64,000 nt of DNA from Devosia yakushimensis (GTDB lineage Bacteria; Pseudomonadota; Alphaproteobacteria; Rhizobiales; Devosiaceae), in assembly GCF_030159855.1 (NCBI RefSeq), contig NZ_BSNG01000001.1, positions 3,348,001 to 3,412,000 of the forward strand, given 5' to 3'. A model generated the notes under the pieces. The model was given only the letters and a program-made list of their open reading frames with translations, had not been told where the DNA came from and ran no database searches. This document shows, in pieces, positions 7,795 to 15,653 of the stretch. Made by a program: the position numbers and the translations under genes. The first letter of the stretch is position 1; every line of letters starts with the position of its first letter.

Positions 7795-8838
7795 GTGCCC
7801 GACGACGACATACCGGCCAAGGCAAAGCGCGGCGTCAAGCCCACCGGCAAGCCGACGCTCAAGACCATTGCCGAGCTGACCGGCTTTGCGGTGACCACAG
7901 TGTCCCGCGCGCTCAACAATGCCCCCGAGCTGGCGCAGGATACCCGCGACAGGGTGCAAAAGGTCGCCGCCGAAATCGGCTACCTGCCTGACCGCGCGGC
8001 CCTGCGGCTCAAGACCGGGCGGACCAATGTGCTCTCGCTGGTGCTCGAGCCCGATGAACAGATCTATGGCTTCGGCACTTCGATCGTCAGCGGGCTGACC
8101 GAGGCGATGCGCAATACGCCCTATCACCTGGTCATCACCCCGCTGTTCCGCAATGTGTCGCCGATGGACCCGATCCGCCATATCGTGCGCAACCGCATGG
8201 CCGATGGCGTGGTCTTCTCCAAGACCGAGATGTATGACGAGCGGGTCCGGTTCCTGCTCGACAACGACTTCCCCTTTATCAGCCATGGCCGCAGCCGCTG
8301 GCCCGATGCCCATCCCTGGGTGGATTTCGACAACGAGGCCTTTGCCTATGGCGCGGTCAAGCGTCTGGTGCAGAAGGGCTGCCGGCGCGTTTCCATCGTC
8401 TTGCCCGATAGCGCCCTGACCTATACCGAGCATCTCAAGGCCGGCATTGCCCGCGCAGCCGGGGAAGCGGGCATCGAGCATGAATTTGCCGCCGACATCA
8501 ATCTGGGCAGCCCCACCGACGCCATCCGCACCCATGTTGCCAAACGCGCCCGGCGCCCCGACGGTGGGCCGGACGGCTATGTCTGCGCCTCGGAAATCTC
8601 GGCGCTCGCCGTGATCGGCGCCCTCAACGAGGCCGGGCGGACGGTGGGCCAATCGGCCCATGTCGTCACCAAGCAGGCCTCCCAGCTTTTCGCCCAATTC
8701 CAGCCTGGCGCGGAGACCGTGTTCGAGGATTTCACCAAGGCCGGGCATAGCCTGGGTACCTTGCTCCTGCGCCGCATCGGCGGGGAGAGCGCGGAAGCCC
8801 TCACCGCGCTGGATGCGCCAAGGTTTGACTGGGATTAA
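7795..8838 (+). CDS. LacI family transcriptional regulator
   Basis: A 347-residue repressor-type protein starting at GTG 7795. After about 20 variable residues comes the LacI helix-turn-helix LKTIAELTGFAVTTVSRALNNAPELAQDTRDRV with the hinge helix ALRLKTGRT, then a periplasmic-binding-protein-like effector domain beginning NVLSLVLEPDEQIYG. It is not adjacent to an obvious sugar transporter: neighbours are a small hypothetical gene and a convergent aldo/keto reductase, so its target is not evident from context. Confidence 0.92.
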   Translation: MPDDDIPAKAKRGVKPTGKPTLKTIAELTGFAVTTVSRALNNAPELAQDTRDRVQKVAAEIGYLPDRAALRLKTGRTNVLSLVLEPDEQIYGFGTSIVSGLTEAMRNTPYHLVITPLFRNVSPMDPIRHIVRNRMADGVVFSKTEMYDERVRFLLDNDFPFISHGRSRWPDAHPWVDFDNEAFAYGAVKRLVQKGCRRVSIVLPDSALTYTEHLKAGIARAAGEAGIEHEFAADINLGSPTDAIRTHVAKRARRPDGGPDGYVCASEISALAVIGALNEAGRTVGQSAHVVTKQASQLFAQFQPGAETVFEDFTKAGHSLGTLLLRRIGGESAEALTALDAPRFDWD

Positions 8839-8894
8839 GCCCAAAAAGACCTCATGGTGAGCCTGTCGAATCACGAGGTCTACTTCCAACCACA

Positions 8895-8976
8895 GTGTCA
8901 TTCCCGCGAAAGCGGGAACCTCCGTTTTTCTTGTCTAGGGCCCAAACAGAGGTTCCCGCTTTCGCGGGAATGACAC
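8895..8976. repeat. Perfect 28-base inverted repeat, GTGTCATTCCCGCGAAAGC type
   Basis: Arms 8895-8922 and 8949-8976 are perfect reverse complements around a 26-base loop. Located in the 168-base convergent gap between the LacI gene and an aldo/keto reductase. It differs in sequence from the 6849 element but shares the outer TGTCATTCC...GGAATGACA plan. Confidence 0.85.
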
Positions 8977-9006
8977 CGTGGGGAGGACGAGAATTACTCG
9001 CCAGCC

Positions 9007-10044
9007 CTACCGCAACCACCCCTTCGGACTGGGATGCAGTTCCATCTGCCCGCCTTTGGTGGCCTCATCGATCTGGGCAATCTCCTCCGCGCTCAGCTCC
9101 AGATTGTTGAGCACGCCCAGATTGTCCTTGAGCTGATCGAGCGTGCGCACGCCCACCAGCGCCGAGGTCATTTCCTTGCGCCGCAGCACCCAGCTCAAGG
9201 CCAATTGCACCATGGACTGCCCCCGCGCCCGGGCGATGGCGCCCAGCTTGTCGACCGCCTCCAGCACGCGCGGCTCGACATGGCTGGCGCGGAGCGAGGT
9301 ATTGCTATTGGCCGCGCGGGTGCCTTCCTTGCTGCCGGTATTATACTTGCCGCTCAACACGCCCTGCGCCAGCGGCGAAAAGGCGATGATGCCGATGCCC
9401 AGCTCGCCACAGGCATCGATCGTATGGTCATTCTCGATCCAGCGATTGAGCACCGAATAGCTGGGCTGGTGGATGGTCGTCGCCACGCCCATTTCCTTCA
9501 AAATCCGATGGGCTTCCCGCGTTTCGGCTTCGGGATAACTCGAAATCCCCACATAAAGCGCCTTGCCCTGCCGCACCACCTGGGCCAGCGCGCCCATGGT
9601 TTCCTCAAGCGGAGTATTGGGGTCATAGCGGTGCGAATAGAAGATATCGACATAGTCGAGCCCCATCCGCTTGAGGCTCTGGTCGAGGCTGGCCAACAGA
9701 TATTTGCGGCTGCCGAATTCGCCATAGGGGCCGGGCCACATATTGTAGCCGGCCTTGGTGGAGATGATCAGCTCATCCCGATAGGGCCGGAAATCGCGCG
9801 CCATGACCTGCCCGAACAGCTCTTCGGACGAGCCGGCGGGGGGCCCATAATTGTTGGCGAGATCGAAATGGGTAATGCCGGCATCGAAGGCATGGCCCAG
9901 GATTTCCATGGCGCCCGGATAGTCGCGCGTGCCGCCGAAATTCTGCCAGAGCCCCAGGCTTATGATCGGGAGCTTGAGCCCCGAACGGCCGGAATGGCGA
10001 TAGTGCATGCTGTCATAGCGCGCCGGATCGGCCCGATAGGTCAT
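9007..10044 (-). CDS. Aldo/keto reductase, L-glyceraldehyde 3-phosphate reductase (YghZ/GpR) type
   Basis: A 345-residue protein with the tetrad Asp61, Tyr66, Lys97, His138 (contexts FDLANNYGPPAGSSEE, ISTKAGY, YSHRYDPNTPLEE). The start block YRHSGRSGLKLPIISLGLW and the WPGPYGEFGSRKYL segment are hallmarks of the YghZ-like reductases that detoxify L-glyceraldehyde 3-phosphate and methylglyoxal in E. coli. The ATG at 10044 has a strong AGGAGG site. The catalytic role here is inferred from family. A tiny Cys-rich protein gene lies 23 bases upstream on the same strand. Confidence 0.93.
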   Translation of the reverse strand: MTYRADPARYDSMHYRHSGRSGLKLPIISLGLWQNFGGTRDYPGAMEILGHAFDAGITHFDLANNYGPPAGSSEELFGQVMARDFRPYRDELIISTKAGYNMWPGPYGEFGSRKYLLASLDQSLKRMGLDYVDIFYSHRYDPNTPLEETMGALAQVVRQGKALYVGISSYPEAETREAHRILKEMGVATTIHQPSYSVLNRWIENDHTIDACGELGIGIIAFSPLAQGVLSGKYNTGSKEGTRAANSNTSLRASHVEPRVLEAVDKLGAIARARGQSMVQLALSWVLRRKEMTSALVGVRTLDQLKDNLGVLNNLELSAEEIAQIDEATKGGQMELHPSPKGWLR

Positions 10045-10067
10045 GACGTCCTCCTGATAGTTTATTC

Positions 10068-10274
10068 CTAAGCGGCGCGATCGGACGGCGGTCGTCCACC
10101 ATGCTTGGGGCATCGTCTAATATGAAAATCACAGCTGTTTGCGTGGTAGCGCTCGCCACATGCGTCTATTTTGCATTCAAGCAACCAGAGCTTCGCGTTT
10201 GGATGATTGCCTCTTTGGTCAGTTTTTTCGACCAAAAGTTGGTTGTGCTGGTTCACTTCGCCAATTACTGCCAT
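10068..10274 (-). CDS. Tiny Cys-rich, zinc-ribbon-like protein
   Basis: A 68-residue product. Its second half has ordered cysteines and histidines: Cys34, Cys39 (ECKIDACG), Cys48, His51, Cys55, His58 (NSCDFHIRRCPKHGGRP). This C-x4-C ... C-x6-C-x2-H arrangement followed by a Gly-rich GGRP tail is what I recall from small uncharacterised bacterial zinc-ribbon-like proteins. Codon use is clearly lower in GC than in neighbours, suggesting recent acquisition. The ATG at 10274 has only a weak ribosome site. A plus-strand frame (10122-10286) overlaps it but looks less protein-like. Function unknown. Confidence 0.6.
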   Translation of the reverse strand: MAVIGEVNQHNQLLVEKTDQRGNHPNAKLWLLECKIDACGERYHANSCDFHIRRCPKHGGRPPSDRAA

Positions 10275-10307
10275 TGTCCAACCTAACCAAGTAGACACTT
10301 CTGTACC

Positions 10308-11318
10308 GTGCCCCAAGCTAATCAACCATACAAGGTGATGGCGATCTATAAATTCGCCGACCTGCCCGACTGCGCCGAACTGCAGCCCAGGCTCGCCAAA
10401 TTCTGCTGCGGGCGCGGTATCAAGGGCACGCTGATCCTGGCGCCCGAAGGCATTAACGGCACGGTGGCGGGCACCGAACAGGCCATCGATGCGCTGGCCG
10501 ACTATCTGTCGGCCGGTCCCGATTTCGGTTCGAGGCTCGTCGGCGCCGAAATCAAGTTCTCGATCGCCAGCGCCATGCCGTTCCTGCGCATGAAGGTGCG
10601 CCTCAAGCCCGAAATCGTTACCTTGCGGGCGCCCGAGGCCAATCCGGCCAAGGCGGTGGGCACCTATGTCGAGCCGGAAGACTGGAATGGATTGATCGAG
10701 CGCAACGATGTGGTGCTGGTCGATACGCGCAACGATTATGAAGTGGGCCTGGGCACCTTCCAGCGCGCGCTGGACCCGGCCACCAAGAGCTTTACCGAGT
10801 TCAAGGACTATGTCGAAACCCATCTCGACCCGGCGCGCGACAAGAAGGTCGCCATGTTCTGCACTGGCGGCATTCGCTGCGAAAAGGCCTCGTCCTACCT
10901 GCTGAGCAAGGGTTTTGAGGAAGTGTTCCACCTCAAGGGGGGAATTCTCAAATATCTCGAAACGGTGCCGCAGGAGCAGAGCCGATTTGCCGGGGAATGC
11001 TTCGTCTTCGACGAGCGCGTTTCGGTCGGCCATGGGCTGGTGGAAGGCGACGCCACCCTTTGCCGCGCCTGCCGTCACCCCCTGACATCGGCCGATCGCG
11101 CCGATCCGGCCTATGTCGAAGGCGTGAGCTGCCCCCATTGCAGCGGGGACAGCGCCAAGCATCAGGCAGCGGCCGAACGGCAAAAGCAGATGGAGCTGGC
11201 CAGCAAGCGCGGCGCTGCGCATATGGGCGATGATGCAGCGGCTGCCGCCGCGCGGGCCAAGGAGCAGAAACGGCAACGCGCCGAGGCCTCGCGCCAGCGC
11301 AATGCTGGATCGTCGTAA
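10308..11318 (+). CDS. trhO: tRNA uridine(34) hydroxylase, rhodanese type
   Basis: A 336-residue TrhO/YceA family protein, which makes 5-hydroxyuridine at position 34 of certain tRNAs. Order: N-terminal acylphosphatase-like domain with APEGINGTVAG (about 45-55), a rhodanese domain with VDTRNDYEVGLGTF (138-151) and the active loop MFCTGGIRCEKASS (Cys185, second Cys191), then a C-terminal Cys pair region (CRACRHP and CPHC) and a Lys/Ala-rich disordered tail. The start is GTG 10308. It stands alone, divergent from the small Cys-rich gene. Confidence 0.93.
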   Translation: MPQANQPYKVMAIYKFADLPDCAELQPRLAKFCCGRGIKGTLILAPEGINGTVAGTEQAIDALADYLSAGPDFGSRLVGAEIKFSIASAMPFLRMKVRLKPEIVTLRAPEANPAKAVGTYVEPEDWNGLIERNDVVLVDTRNDYEVGLGTFQRALDPATKSFTEFKDYVETHLDPARDKKVAMFCTGGIRCEKASSYLLSKGFEEVFHLKGGILKYLETVPQEQSRFAGECFVFDERVSVGHGLVEGDATLCRACRHPLTSADRADPAYVEGVSCPHCSGDSAKHQAAAERQKQMELASKRGAAHMGDDAAAAAARAKEQKRQRAEASRQRNAGSS

Positions 11319-11394
11319 ACCGCTTTTCCATCACCAGAACCAATGCTAGTCTCGATTTCACTGTAATAATCGACGGCTCGCATAAGCATTCCCG

Positions 11395-12327
11395 ATGGAC
11401 CTCGACCAGCTCCGCACCTTTGACCGCATCGTTCGCGAACAGAGTTTCACCAAGGCCGCCGCCTATCTCAACATCACCCAGGCCACGGCCTCGATGCGCA
11501 TTCGCGCCCTCGAGCAGCTCCTGGGTGTGACGCTGTTCCAGCGCGGCCGCACCGTGACCCTGACCGATCAGGGCATGACCTTCCTGCCCTTTGCCCGCCG
11601 CATTATCGGCACGGTCCAGGAAGGCCGGGAGGCGCTGCGCCGGGTGGAGCGGGGGCGCATCGCCATAGCCTCGCTGCGGAGCCTGGTATCACCGCTGATC
11701 ACCGAACCCCTGCTGCGCTTCCAGCAGCATTATCCCGGCGTCGATGTGGTGGTGAACGAGGGACGGCAGGCCCAGATCGTCGCCATGCTGCATGAGCGCG
11801 ATGTCGAAATGGGCATATTGTGCTGGCCCAATATCGATCCCTTGCTGGTCGATCTCGTACCGCTGGTCATCATGCGCGAACGCGTGCCGCTGGTGGTCGC
11901 GCCCGAAATCGCAGCGCGGCTGCCCGCCCGGCCGAGCATCGAAGAGGTGCTAGCCCTGGTGCCTCGCGTCATCTCCCTGCGCTGGTGGCAGGCCGAGCCC
12001 GAAACGGCCGCCGCCCTGGTGCGCCTCGCCAAGACCAGTGTCGAGCTACCCACCGGGCCGGCCCGGCGGCTCGCCATCAAAGGGGAAGGCTTAGGCTTTT
12101 TCGTCAATTCGGCGGTGGCCGACGACATCGAGGCGGGCCGGCTGGTCGAGATTGCGCCGCCCGATTTCGAGGCCCTGCACCGCGACACCGCCATGGTCGT
12201 GCGGTCCCTCGCGGCGCTCGACCGCGACATGCTGGCCGATTTCATCGCCGAAATCGCCCGGGAATGCGCCAAGGTCGGTATCATCCTCGACAATAGGCTG
12301 GCCAGCCTGGGCGACAAGGTCGCCTGA
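11395..12327 (+). CDS. LysR family transcriptional regulator
   Basis: A 310-residue LysR-type regulator: N-terminal winged helix MDLDQLRTFDRIVREQSFTKAAAYLNITQATASMRI..., with a substrate-binding-like C-terminal domain from about residue 88. The recognition helix TQATASMRIRALE is standard. It sits downstream of trhO and converges with a TetR gene; no divergent metabolic target adjoins it, so its regulon is unknown. Confidence 0.92.
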   Translation: MDLDQLRTFDRIVREQSFTKAAAYLNITQATASMRIRALEQLLGVTLFQRGRTVTLTDQGMTFLPFARRIIGTVQEGREALRRVERGRIAIASLRSLVSPLITEPLLRFQQHYPGVDVVVNEGRQAQIVAMLHERDVEMGILCWPNIDPLLVDLVPLVIMRERVPLVVAPEIAARLPARPSIEEVLALVPRVISLRWWQAEPETAAALVRLAKTSVELPTGPARRLAIKGEGLGFFVNSAVADDIEAGRLVEIAPPDFEALHRDTAMVVRSLAALDRDMLADFIAEIARECAKVGIILDNRLASLGDKVA

Positions 12328-12333
12328 GCCGGT

Positions 12334-12900
12334 TCAGGGTGGCGCCATGGCGAGATCGAGAAAATCGCGCAATGCCGCGACATCGGCCGTTGCCGAACCG
12401 TAACGGCTGGCGCCATAGAAACCGAGTAGCGCCAGATAAAGCGCTTCGGCGCGGCGCCGGGCCATGCCGGGCTCTTGCCCGATCCGGCCCAGCTCTTCGG
12501 TGAGATAGCTGACGCGGCGCGCATCGACGATGCGGATGCGCTCGGCAATGGCAGGGTCCTGTGCCGCCCAGCCACGCAAGGCGCCTTCAACGCCGGCCAC
12601 ATCGATTCCCCGCAAATCCAGCCGCACGGCCTCTTCCAGGACGGCCACCAGCCGCTCCTCCGGCGTTGCCAGGTTTGCGGCCATGGCGATGACATCGCTG
12701 GTGCCTTCGGTCTCCCAGAGCGCCAGTACCGCTTCCAGCAAACCGGGACGATCCTTGAAATGCCAATAGAACGAGCCCTTGCTGGTCTTGAGTGCACGCG
12801 CCAGGGCCTCGACGCGCACGCTATCGACCCCGCCCTGGCCCAGCGCGGCAGTGGCGGCAAGGATCCAGTCCATGCGAGTCAGGCTGTCGGCTTTGGCCAT
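12334..12900 (-). CDS. TetR family transcriptional repressor
   Basis: A 188-residue TetR protein. The DNA-binding part is DWILAATAALGQGGVDSVRVEALARALKTSKGSFYWHFKDRPGLLEAV (residues about 11-58), with TSKGSFYWHF as recognition helix. The start ATG is at 12900; upstream in-frame codons run into the operator region. It is divergent from the DUF6463 membrane protein, and two palindromes in the 119-base gap make autoregulation and control of that gene very likely. Confidence 0.93.
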   Translation of the reverse strand: MAKADSLTRMDWILAATAALGQGGVDSVRVEALARALKTSKGSFYWHFKDRPGLLEAVLALWETEGTSDVIAMAANLATPEERLVAVLEEAVRLDLRGIDVAGVEGALRGWAAQDPAIAERIRIVDARRVSYLTEELGRIGQEPGMARRRAEALYLALLGFYGASRYGSATADVAALRDFLDLAMAPP

Positions 12901-12934
12901 GTCACAATGCTCCCTATGCGGCGCCTCGCCGCAT

Positions 12935-12952
12935 CCATACGGCAGCGTATGG
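12935..12952. promoter_or_regulatory. TetR operator, site 1
   Basis: CCATACG-GCAG-CGTATGG: perfect 7-base arms, 18 bases in all, 35 bases upstream of the TetR start. It shares the CATACGG...CGTATG core with site 2. Confidence 0.8.
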
Positions 12953-12975
12953 ACAGGCAGAGGGCCAACGGCGTA

Positions 12976-12991
12976 CATACGGTACCGTATG
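12976..12991. promoter_or_regulatory. TetR operator, site 2
   Basis: CATACGGTACCGTATG is a perfect 16-base palindrome, 41 bases from site 1 start to start (about four helical turns) and 28 bases upstream of the DUF6463 start. Placement fits simultaneous repression of both divergent genes. Confidence 0.85.
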
Positions 12992-13019
12992 GTCAACTGC
13001 AATCGCAAAGGACATGTCC

Positions 13020-13466
13020 ATGACCGCCTTACGCGCCTACCGCATCGCCCCTGCCAGATGGACCGGAGCCGCCCAGTTGAAATGGGCCGGCTACACCATG
13101 GTCGGCATCGGGATATTGCATCTTGTGGTTCTGGGCCTTGATGTCGTGCCCCTGCTGGGCGACTGGCTGCGTGGCGCCCTCTGGACCCCCGCCCATTGGC
13201 AGCCGCTGGCGAGCCAGGCGCCGGAGCTGTTGATCGGCAATGCGGCCTTTCATTCGACGATCGGCAGCTTTGCCGGTCCGGTCATCGTCTTTGGCTTCCT
13301 GCTGCTCTGGATGGAGCGGCGCGCCATCGTGCCGCCGGCTTTCCTGGGCTGGGGGCTGGGCGTCTGGGCAGCAATCGCCGCGCTGGTCATGGAGCCCAGC
13401 GGCTATCCGCTGGGCCTCATCCCCGCCGTGCTGATCGTCCTGGCCGCTCGCAGTGCCCGCACCTAG
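13020..13466 (+). CDS. DUF6463 family membrane protein
   Basis: A 148-residue integral membrane protein with about four spans (around residues 22-42, 71-95 with the FAGPVIVFGFLLLW segment, 100-118 and 122-140). The AGYTMVGIGILHLVVL segment and HSTIGSFAGP are typical of the small DUF6463 family. ATG 13020 is preferred to ATG 13014 because the AAAGGA ribosome site lies 8 bases before it. Function is unknown; regulation by the divergent TetR gene suggests induction by some small molecule. Its end overlaps the mbfA stop by four bases, tail to tail. Confidence 0.85.
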   Translation: MTALRAYRIAPARWTGAAQLKWAGYTMVGIGILHLVVLGLDVVPLLGDWLRGALWTPAHWQPLASQAPELLIGNAAFHSTIGSFAGPVIVFGFLLLWMERRAIVPPAFLGWGLGVWAAIAALVMEPSGYPLGLIPAVLIVLAARSART

Positions 13467-14443
13467 GCACTGCCGATCAATATCCCCGCCGCAAAGACCA
13501 GCGAGCCGCCCAGCACCACCTGCATCACGGCCCGCCAGAACGGGGTCTGCATGTAGCGGTTCTGGATGAAGGCGATGGCCCAGAGCTCGATCAGCACGAC
13601 GACAATCGCCAATACCGTTGCCGTGAAGAAATCGTGGATCAAATAGGGCAGAGCATGCCCCAGCCCACCCACGGCCGTCATGATGCCGGCGGCCAGACCG
13701 CGCTTAACCGGCGAACCACGCCCGGTCAGCTTGCCGTCGTCGGACGCTGCTTCGGTAAAGCCCATGGAAATACCGGCGCCGATGGCCGCGGCGAGGCCCA
13801 CGAGAAAGGTCTGATGCGTGTCGCCGGTGGCAAAGGCGGCCGCAAAGACCGGCGCCAATGTCGAAACCGAACCATCCATCAGCCCGGCAAGACCAGGCTG
13901 CACATAGGTCAAAACGAACTGGCGGTGGTTTTCGCTTTTCTCGACGTCGCGCCCCTCGGCGCCGAGCACGGCTTCATCGATCCGGTCGGCGGCATCGGCG
14001 TGGCGGCGCTCCTGCGCGGCGAGATCGCCCAGCAGTTTGCGGGTACCGGCATCGCTGACCTGCTTGGCCGCTTCCATATAGAAGCGATAAGCGCCCTCCT
14101 CCATTTCCCAGACCTGTTGGCGGGCGGTTTCAAGGGTCAGGTTCTTCAGCAACCAGACCGGCTTGCGATTGAGAAAGCCGCGCACATGTTCGCGCCGGAT
14201 CGGCACCAGCCGCTTGCCGAAGCGCGCGACATAGAGATCGAGCAGGCGGCGGCGATGCTCGTCTTCCTCGGCTGCCATGCCCTCGAACAAGGCCGCCGAG
14301 CCGGGATAGGTGGCAGCCAGGCGCGTGGCAAATTCGGAATAGATGCCGCCATCCTCTTCCTCCGCCGCGATCGCCAAAGCCAGGATTTCACGTTCCGAAA
14401 GGCTGGAAAAGGAGCGGCGGCTATCGGGCAGCAGGGAAAACAT
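13463..14443 (-). CDS. mbfA: Membrane-bound ferritin A (iron exporter of the Vit1/CCC1 type)
   Basis: A 326-residue two-domain protein. Residues about 14-165 form a ferritin-like four-helix domain with di-iron ligand candidates in AIAAEEEDGGIY and GMAAEEDEHRRRLL and a second pair in WEMEEGAYRFY and AAQERRHAD. The C-terminal half is a vacuolar iron transporter-like membrane domain (GLMDGSVSTLAPVFAAAFA, GLAAAIGAGISMGFTEAASDD). In Agrobacterium and Bradyrhizobium MbfA exports iron and protects against hydrogen peroxide, and it is repressed by Irr. Tandem ICE-like boxes lie 12-52 bases upstream of the start here. Confidence 0.93.
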   Translation of the reverse strand: MFSLLPDSRRSFSSLSEREILALAIAAEEEDGGIYSEFATRLAATYPGSAALFEGMAAEEDEHRRRLLDLYVARFGKRLVPIRREHVRGFLNRKPVWLLKNLTLETARQQVWEMEEGAYRFYMEAAKQVSDAGTRKLLGDLAAQERRHADAADRIDEAVLGAEGRDVEKSENHRQFVLTYVQPGLAGLMDGSVSTLAPVFAAAFATGDTHQTFLVGLAAAIGAGISMGFTEAASDDGKLTGRGSPVKRGLAAGIMTAVGGLGHALPYLIHDFFTATVLAIVVVLIELWAIAFIQNRYMQTPFWRAVMQVVLGGSLVFAAGILIGSA

Positions 14444-14454
14444 GACGCGATCTC

Positions 14455-14495
14455 GTTTAGAATGGTTCTAAACATTTTCTAGAACCATTCTAAAC
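14455..14495. promoter_or_regulatory. Tandem Irr-type ICE boxes upstream of mbfA
   Basis: Two sites, TTTAGAATGGTTCTAAA (14456-14472) and TCTAGAACCATTCTAAA (14478-14494). Each matches the TTTAGAA-N3-TTCTAAA iron control element bound by Irr in Hyphomicrobiales, and together they form a larger inverted repeat (arms 14455-14470 and 14480-14495). Position next to the mbfA start fits iron-responsive repression. Confidence 0.85.
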
Positions 14496-14568
14496 TGAAG
14501 GCAAGAGCTTGAGAGCCGCTATGCGGCCCCCTCCCGCCGTCCCGGAACTTGAATGTTGGTCCAGGCCC

Positions 14569-15459
14569 TCACACCAGCATAGATTGCTGGGCAAAAATCG
14601 CCGCCATCGCGCCGCTCGAGCTGGCAAGGGTCACGCTGGCCATGGGATTGGCCAGATCGCCAGCGGCATAGATGCCTTCCACCGAGGTTTGGCGACGGTC
14701 GTCGACCTTGAGAAAAAGCCCAAGCGGCGCCTCGACGGTCTCCAGCCCCAGGCCGACATGCAGATCGGCAGCCGGACGGTTGCGCGGGTGGGCGAAGAGG
14801 ACATCCACCGTGGCATTGCGGCCGGTATCGAGCCCAATACTGGTCAATTGGCCCTTGTCATGCTCGATGCGTTCCAGCTTGCCATCGATAACAGACACAT
14901 TGCGCCGCGCCAGATCGGCCCGCGCGTCGCTCGCCAGATCGTGCCCGTCGGTGAACAGGGTCAGCCTGTCCGTCCAGTCGCCGAACAGAGAGACGGCATG
15001 GAGGGCATGCGGCCCGGAATAGACCAATCCCCAATGCCGGTCCGCGACCTCGAAGCCTTCGCAATAGGGGCATGGCACGATCGACTTGCCCCAGCATTCG
15101 GCAAAACCGGGAATGGCCGGAAACTGATCGGACACGCCATAGGTCAGGAGCAGGCGGCGGCCCCTGAGCGTTTCCCCATCATCGGTGAGGACGGAAAAAT
15201 CGTCAGCCACCCCGCCTATGCTCTCAGCGCGGACATTGACCAGCCGGACCGTGGGATAGCGTTCCAGCTGCTGGCGGGCCGAAGCCAGGATATCGGCGGG
15301 CGGCTTGTGATCATGCCCGAGCAGGCCATGGGAATGGGCGGCATAGCGATTGCGGGGCAGGCCGGTATCGAGGATTGTGACCTTACGGCGCGCCCGGCCC
15401 AATTGCAGGGCCCCGGCAAGACCGGCAAAACTGCCGCCAATAATTATGACATCATCCAT
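14569..15459 (-). CDS. Thioredoxin reductase-like NAD(P)/FAD oxidoreductase
   Basis: A 296-residue flavoprotein: FAD motif IIIGGSFAGLAGALQL (5-20), a redox-active CPYC at 130-133 (VPCPYCEGFEV), and the C-terminal FAD segment GIYAAGDLANPMASVTLA. The scaffold is that of thioredoxin reductase, but size and CPYC spacing match the low-molecular-weight thioredoxin-reductase-like group (gliotoxin-oxidase-like / ferredoxin-independent type), whose partner is often unknown. A TGTAAC-N7-GTTACA palindrome about 93 bases upstream is a likely operator. It may be a dithiol oxidase instead of a thioredoxin reductase. Confidence 0.85.
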   Translation of the reverse strand: MDDVIIIGGSFAGLAGALQLGRARRKVTILDTGLPRNRYAAHSHGLLGHDHKPPADILASARQQLERYPTVRLVNVRAESIGGVADDFSVLTDDGETLRGRRLLLTYGVSDQFPAIPGFAECWGKSIVPCPYCEGFEVADRHWGLVYSGPHALHAVSLFGDWTDRLTLFTDGHDLASDARADLARRNVSVIDGKLERIEHDKGQLTSIGLDTGRNATVDVLFAHPRNRPAADLHVGLGLETVEAPLGLFLKVDDRRQTSVEGIYAAGDLANPMASVTLASSSGAMAAIFAQQSMLV

Positions 15460-15551
15460 TGCGATGACCTCCAGGTTGAGTGCTGCTGCGGGCGCGCCAT
15501 GGCCGCTCGCGGACAGCTCCAGCCGGGCCGCGCCAATGGCATTCGGATATC

Positions 15552-15572
15552 ATGTAACTTTATTTGTTACAT
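15552..15572. promoter_or_regulatory. Candidate operator, ATGTAAC-N7-GTTACAT
   Basis: Perfect 7-base arms ATGTAAC and GTTACAT around TTTATTT, in an AT-rich patch between the divergent flavoprotein and secreted protein genes. The shape suits a dimeric MarR, TetR or Rrf2-type repressor; none of the neighbouring regulator genes has a comparable site next to it. Confidence 0.6.
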
Positions 15573-15653
15573 TATGGTCCGAGTGTCAAGGCAGGTTCCG
15601 TCGTTCACGATTTGCGGATAGGATCGAGGCCAAGTTCTGTGTCGGAGTACCCC

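Noticed and set aside
10122..10286. Plus-strand frame with a hydrophobic start (MKITAVCVVALATCVYF)
   Set aside because: It overlaps the minus-strand Cys/His-rich small protein, which has a more protein-like motif pattern and sits in line with the downstream reductase. Both cannot easily be real; the minus-strand one is preferred.
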